64,000 bases of DNA from Alistipes sp. (GTDB lineage Bacteria > Bacteroidota > Bacteroidia > Bacteroidales > Rikenellaceae). The notes under the pieces were generated by a model that was given only the letters and a program-made list of their open reading frames with translations, ran no database searches and had not been told where the DNA came from. The stretch lies in assembly GCA_017935185.1 (NCBI GenBank), contig JAGBIC010000029.1, positions 34,702 to 98,701 of the forward strand, read 5' to 3'. Both the position numbers and the translations under genes were made by a program. Below, one piece after another: positions 60,642 through 64,000 of this stretch. The stretch's first letter is position 1. Each line of letters opens with the position of its first letter.

Positions 60642-62072
60642 ATGAAGAGTCTTGTTTTATTTGTTGTTGTGGCTATGCAACTCGTAGCCATGTCGTGTAG
60701 TGTAGAAGCTCCTGCGCCCATGAGTGTAATCCCTGTGGAGCGACAATTACAATGGCATAAGATGGAGCAGTATGCTTTTGTGCATTTCACCATAAATACC
60801 TTTACCGATAAGGAGTGGGGATATGGCGATGAGTCGCCCGAGTTGTTCAACCCCACCGATTTTGATGCCGATGCGTTGGTGAAGGTTGTCAAGGATGCCA
60901 ATTTGAAAGGTCTTATTCTGACTGCCAAGCACCATGACGGATTCTGCTTGTGGCCGAGCGCATATACCGAACACTCGATAAAAAAATCTCCATATAAAGA
61001 TGGCAAGGGTGATATTGTTGGTGAGGTTGCCGAGGCATGCCGTAAGGCGGGCGTGAAGTTTGGAATATACCTCTCGCCGTGGGATAGAAACCATGCTGAC
61101 TATGGTAGCGAGGCCTATTTGGAGTATTATCGCAATCAGTTGCGAGAGTTGCTGACGAATTATGGTCCTGTTTTCGAGATGTGGTTCGATGGCGCAAATG
61201 GTGGCGATGGCTATTATGGCGGAGCGCGAGAGATGCGTCGTATGAAATCGGGATACCTCTATTATGATTGGCCGAAGATTGTTGAGATAATCCGCGAACT
61301 CTCGCCCGAAACAATCGTCTGGAGCAGCTCTCTGCCCGATGCTCGCTGGTGTGGCAACGAGCGTGGGGTGATAGCCGAGTCATGTTGGGCTATGATAACA
61401 CCCGAGAAGGTGTATCCCAACGGGGTGGAGGATGCCAAAGTTTTAACCTATGGTATGGAGGATGGCATTCGTTGGGCACCTGCCGAGGCTGATGTGTCGA
61501 TTCGTCCGGGATGGTTCTACCATGAAAACGAAAAGCCCAAAACTCCTGAGAAACTCTTTGATATCTATCTGACCTCTGTGGGTCGAGGTGGCACTTTACT
61601 CTTGAATCTTGCTCCCGACCGCCGTGGCCGTGTACCCGAGCAAGATGTCGAGTCGCTTATGGCGTGGCGCAAGATGGTGGAAGAGACCTTTGCCAACGAT
61701 GTGGCTGGGCAGGCGAGTGTGAAGGTGTCGTCAAAGCGAGGCACTGGATACGGCGCAAAGGGTTTGATTGGCGAGAATGAGCAGTATTGGGCTACTGCCG
61801 ACGATATTACAACGGGCTGCATCGAGCTTGCTTGGGATAAACCGCAAACGGTAAAATATGTGATGTTGCAGGAATATATTGCTTTGGGCCAGCGCGTGCG
61901 AGATTTTAATATCGAGGCTCTGTGCGGCGATAGCTGGCAGGAGGTAGCTTCGGGCACAACCATCGGATATAAGCGTATCATGCCGCTGAAGGAGGTTGAG
62001 GCAACGGCAATACGTGTGAACTTCCTTGATTCACGCGGGCCGCTTGCGATTGATAGGGTAGCAATATATTAG
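60642..62072 (+). CDS. GH29 alpha-L-fucosidase lipoprotein
   Basis: A 476-residue lipoprotein (Cys19 in VAMSC). The GH29 barrel is clear: FVHFTINTFTDKEWGYGDE, LTAKHHDGFCLWPS and the nucleophile Asp183 in FEMWFDGANG, then WFYHENE and LLLNLAPDRRGRV. The C-terminal 120 residues are a beta-sandwich. It removes terminal alpha-L-fucose by retention. It starts four bases after ygiQ, so it is tied to a housekeeping gene rather than to a Sus-type locus. Confidence 0.92.
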   Translation: MKSLVLFVVVAMQLVAMSCSVEAPAPMSVIPVERQLQWHKMEQYAFVHFTINTFTDKEWGYGDESPELFNPTDFDADALVKVVKDANLKGLILTAKHHDGFCLWPSAYTEHSIKKSPYKDGKGDIVGEVAEACRKAGVKFGIYLSPWDRNHADYGSEAYLEYYRNQLRELLTNYGPVFEMWFDGANGGDGYYGGAREMRRMKSGYLYYDWPKIVEIIRELSPETIVWSSSLPDARWCGNERGVIAESCWAMITPEKVYPNGVEDAKVLTYGMEDGIRWAPAEADVSIRPGWFYHENEKPKTPEKLFDIYLTSVGRGGTLLLNLAPDRRGRVPEQDVESLMAWRKMVEETFANDVAGQASVKVSSKRGTGYGAKGLIGENEQYWATADDITTGCIELAWDKPQTVKYVMLQEYIALGQRVRDFNIEALCGDSWQEVASGTTIGYKRIMPLKEVEATAIRVNFLDSRGPLAIDRVAIY

Positions 62073-62102
62073 TGAATGTTTTAATAAAATCCAATCTAAA
62101 TT

Positions 62103-62894
62103 ATGAAGAGAGTTTTATTTTTAATTGCCGTTGTGGTGTGTATGGCGGCATGTTCATCGTCAAAAAGCCCTTATGAGGGATATGAATTGGTGTGGGCAGA
62201 TGAATTTGATGTGGATGGTGCTCCCAATCCCGAAAATTGGAGTTATCAGTTGATGCGTAAGGGTCAGGTGAATAACGAGGAGCAGGAGTATATCGAGAGC
62301 CTCGACAATGCATGGGTCGAGGATGGAATCCTTCATGTGAAGGCCATCAAGGATGGTGAGCGTATCACTTCGGCGCGTCTTATAACACGCGGTAAGCAGG
62401 AGTGGCTGTATGGCCGCATTGAGGCACGTCTGAAGCTGCCCAAGGGTAAGGGCGTGTGGCCTGCATTCTGGATGATGCCTGCAAAAAGCAGTTATGGTGG
62501 TTGGCCCAAGAGTGGCGAGATTGACATTATGGAGTTTGTCGGTTATATGCCCGGTGTGGTGCATGGGACGGTGCATACAGGCTCATATAACCACATGATA
62601 AATACCCAGAAAGGCTCTAAAACCGAATTGCCCTCATGCAGTGATGAGTTTCATGTATACTCTGTAGAGTGGAGCGCAGACCAAATCAGGGTGGGCGTTG
62701 ATGATAACTTCTACTTTTCGTTCGAGAATGATGGAGCAGGCGATGTTGGAACATGGCCGTTTAATCACCCCTTCTATATCATACTGAATGTCGCCTTTGG
62801 TGGCGGCTGGGGAGGTGCCGAAGGTGTTGATTACTCGGTTTTGCCTTGCGATATGCAGGTTGATTGGGTGAGAGTATATCAGAAGTGCGAGTAG
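62103..62894 (+). CDS. GH16 beta-glucanase-type lipoprotein
   Basis: A 263-residue lipoprotein (Cys17 in MAAC). The GH16 jellyroll shows VWADEFDVDGAPNPENW, YGRIEARLKLPKGKGVWPAFWMMP and the catalytic GEIDIMEFVG (Glu139 nucleophile, Asp141, Glu144 acid/base). Sequence around these blocks is laminarinase-like (beta-1,3 or beta-1,3-1,4 glucan), though agarases and others share them. It follows the GH29 gene by 30 bases and ends the run at a terminator. Confidence 0.92.
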   Translation: MKRVLFLIAVVVCMAACSSSKSPYEGYELVWADEFDVDGAPNPENWSYQLMRKGQVNNEEQEYIESLDNAWVEDGILHVKAIKDGERITSARLITRGKQEWLYGRIEARLKLPKGKGVWPAFWMMPAKSSYGGWPKSGEIDIMEFVGYMPGVVHGTVHTGSYNHMINTQKGSKTELPSCSDEFHVYSVEWSADQIRVGVDDNFYFSFENDGAGDVGTWPFNHPFYIILNVAFGGGWGGAEGVDYSVLPCDMQVDWVRVYQKCE

Positions 62895-62920
62895 CGCGAG
62901 ATACTTTAAATGTTATATAA

Positions 62921-62955
62921 AGAAGGTTGCCATTTGAGTGTGGCAACCTTTTTCT
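62921..62955. terminator. Terminator between GH16 and rimM
   Basis: AAGGTTGCCA (62923-62932) pairs perfectly with TGGCAACCTT (62941-62950), followed by T's on the plus strand. It may also serve rimM on the minus strand. Confidence 0.8.
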
Positions 62956-63472
62956 ATAACTCCATCAAACCTTCGGGAAGCAGCATCTTTATCTTTTCAT
63001 TATCGAAGTCGATGTGCAGGATAAACTCCTCGGCGGCGGGCACGAGGCGCTCTCCCTGACCAAAGTCGATGCCCAGCAGGGGATTCATCTCGCTGTCGTA
63101 GTAGTCGACAATCTTGCCATGCAATTTGCCTGCTGTAACCTCAAAGCCGATAAGGTCTTCCATGTAGAACTCGTCATCATCCTCGTTGTCATTTTCTCCA
63201 AAGTCGAATAATAGCTCTTTGCCGATCAGCTCCTCGGCACGACGCTGTGTGTCAAAGTCGGCGAAGCAGATGTTGGCACCTGTCTTGCCACGTCGCTCGA
63301 AGCTGTCACAAAAGAGGGGTACGATCAGTGAGTCAATCACGACAAAGAGGTTCTCGCTATCGGCATCGAAGTCGTCGGGGAATGTTGTGTACAACGTAAC
63401 AGAGAGCCCACCCTTGTCGGTTTGCCCGAAGAGTTTGCCCACACGGGCTACGGCGATAAGGTTATTATCCAT
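62954..63472 (-). CDS. rimM: Ribosome maturation factor RimM
   Basis: A 172-residue 16S rRNA processing factor that binds uS19 during 30S assembly. The N-terminal barrel (VARVGKLFGQTDKGGLSVTLY) and the PRC-barrel part (LIGFEVTAGKLHGKIVDYYDSEMNPLLGID) match RimM; the middle has an acidic stretch NDNEDDDE. The ending FDNEKIKMLLPEGLMEL is typical. It follows rpsP on the minus strand, as in many bacteria. Confidence 0.93.
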   Translation of the reverse strand: MDNNLIAVARVGKLFGQTDKGGLSVTLYTTFPDDFDADSENLFVVIDSLIVPLFCDSFERRGKTGANICFADFDTQRRAEELIGKELLFDFGENDNEDDDEFYMEDLIGFEVTAGKLHGKIVDYYDSEMNPLLGIDFGQGERLVPAAEEFILHIDFDNEKIKMLLPEGLMEL

Positions 63473-63497
63473 GATGAAATATTTGTAAAAGCCTTAT

Positions 63498-63531
63498 AAA
63501 AAACAGAGTTGCCTGAATATCAAGCAACTCT
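63498..63531 (-). terminator. Terminator or attenuator between rpsP and rimM
   Basis: AGAGTTGC and GCAACTCT pair around an 11-base loop; on the minus strand a GTTTTTTAT run follows. It lies after the rpsP stop and before rimM, so it would set the ratio of the two products. Confidence 0.65.
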
Positions 63532-63556
63532 ATCTCTTTGCGAAAGAGCCTGCAAC

Positions 63557-64000
63557 TTATTCAGCTGCATTCTCCTCTGCAACCTCCTCGGTCTGCTCGG
63601 CAGCAGCCTCAGCAGCAGCGGCCTCAGCAGCAGCCTTCTTCTCGGCGATTGCTGCAGCACGCTCCTCCTTAACCTTAGTCTCGGCAGCAAGTGCAGCCTT
63701 CTCTGCGTTGCGAGCGTCAGTAGCGAGCTTGTTTACCTTAGCGGCAATCTTGCCCTCCTTCTCACCGAGCCACTTGTTGAACTTAGCCTCGGCATCGCTC
63801 TCTGAGAATGCGCCCTTGGCAACACCGCCCAAGAGGTGCTTCTTGTATAATACGCCCTTGTACGAGAGAATTGCTCGACAAGTATCGGTAGGTTGTGCGC
63901 CTTTGAGTAACCAACCCAGAGCCTTCTCGAAGTTCAGGTCGATCGTAGCAGGATTCGTGTTGGGGTTGTAGGTACCCAACTTCTCGATGAATTTACCATC
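63557..64000 (-). CDS. rpsP: 30S ribosomal protein bS16 with Ala/Glu-rich extension (5' end outside window)
   Basis: The frame is open to the window edge; the visible part begins [20 protein letters not shown], the middle of bS16, so the N-terminus lies outside. The core ends near [21 protein letters not shown] roughly 85-residue tail follows, a Lys/Ala/Glu-rich helix ending [10 protein letters not shown], longer than in E. coli bS16. Such tails occur in Bacteroidetes. It precedes rimM on the same strand. Confidence 0.93.
   Translation of the reverse strand, partial: DGKFIEKLGTYNPNTNPATIDLNFEKALGWLLKGAQPTDTCRAILSYKGVLYKKHLLGGVAKGAFSESDAEAKFNKWLGEKEGKIAAKVNKLATDARNAEKAALAAETKVKEERAAAIAEKKAAAEAAAAEAAAEQTEEVAEENAAE

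Noticed and set aside
1-64000. CRISPR arrays, tRNA or rRNA genes, prophage, insertion sequences, antibiotic-resistance genes
   Set aside because: Gaps were read on both strands; no regularly spaced repeats, cloverleaf sequences, transposases or phage genes were found.

Overview
The window is a chromosomal segment of a Bacteroidales bacterium, probably a gut-type saccharolytic species. The main signs are Bacteroidetes-restricted families (DUF4924, DUF3467, DUF4271, DUF4295, DUF3127, DUF4861), the block DUF4271-hemD-rnpA-yidD, the order rpmB-rpmG-DUF4295-ftsY-rimO, and many promoters of the TAnnTTTG (-7) / TTTG (-33) type. Many envelope proteins carry lipoprotein signal peptides. Base composition looks near 50% GC, except for an AT-rich island around 31.9-34.2 kb. 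I see no rRNA, tRNA, CRISPR array, prophage or insertion sequence. The genus cannot be fixed by eye; a Rikenellaceae/Alistipes-like organism is possible.

Layout. 0-2 kb: end of recJ, RNase P RNA (rnpB), a membrane-anchored rubrerythrin-like protein and rpmH. 2-5.3 kb (minus): tight operon cdd - RluA-type pseudouridine synthase - dtd - nuclease - DUF4924. 5.3-8.9 kb (plus): lipoprotein-like peptide deformylase, lnt, folC. 9-17.8 kb: DUF3467, then a long plus-strand run lysE-type exporter - cmk - ispH - membrane protein - S41 protease - histidine kinase - DUF4271 - hemD - rnpA - yidD. 17.8-28.7 kb (minus): GH106 lipoprotein, rny, a 6S-like RNA, zapA with a small coiled-coil partner, GH95 lipoprotein, rimO, ftsY. 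28.7-34.3 kb: two related structured RNAs, each with its own promoter, lying before a YkvA-like gene and before an AT-rich trio of unknown envelope genes; between them are DUF4295/rpmG/rpmB and a GH30 enzyme. 34.3-41.2 kb: cinA, a divergent pyrD homologue, pdxB, two FKBP lipoproteins, galM, DUF3127. 41.3-51.2 kb: uronate locus (beta-helix lipoprotein; uxaC-kduI-kduD-DUF4861-SGNH facing kdgK-kdgA-exuT). 51.4-64 kb: ECF sigma factor and glycosyltransferase, then tgt-lptF/G-mqnE-PASTA-rluD-ygiQ-GH29-GH16, then rimM and rpsP on the minus strand.

How the genes work together. KduI, KduD, KdgK and KdgA form a complete route from unsaturated uronates (released by polysaccharide lyases) to pyruvate and glyceraldehyde-3-phosphate. 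UxaC and an ExuT-like importer add uronate entry. Five glycoside hydrolases (GH106, GH95, GH30, GH29, GH16) sit singly or in pairs among housekeeping genes with no SusC/SusD pair in view, which fits use of pectin-like, fucosylated and beta-glucan polymers. The most unusual material is the pair of paralogous RNAs whose helices keep pairing although their sequences differ, and the foreign-looking cassette that follows the second one.
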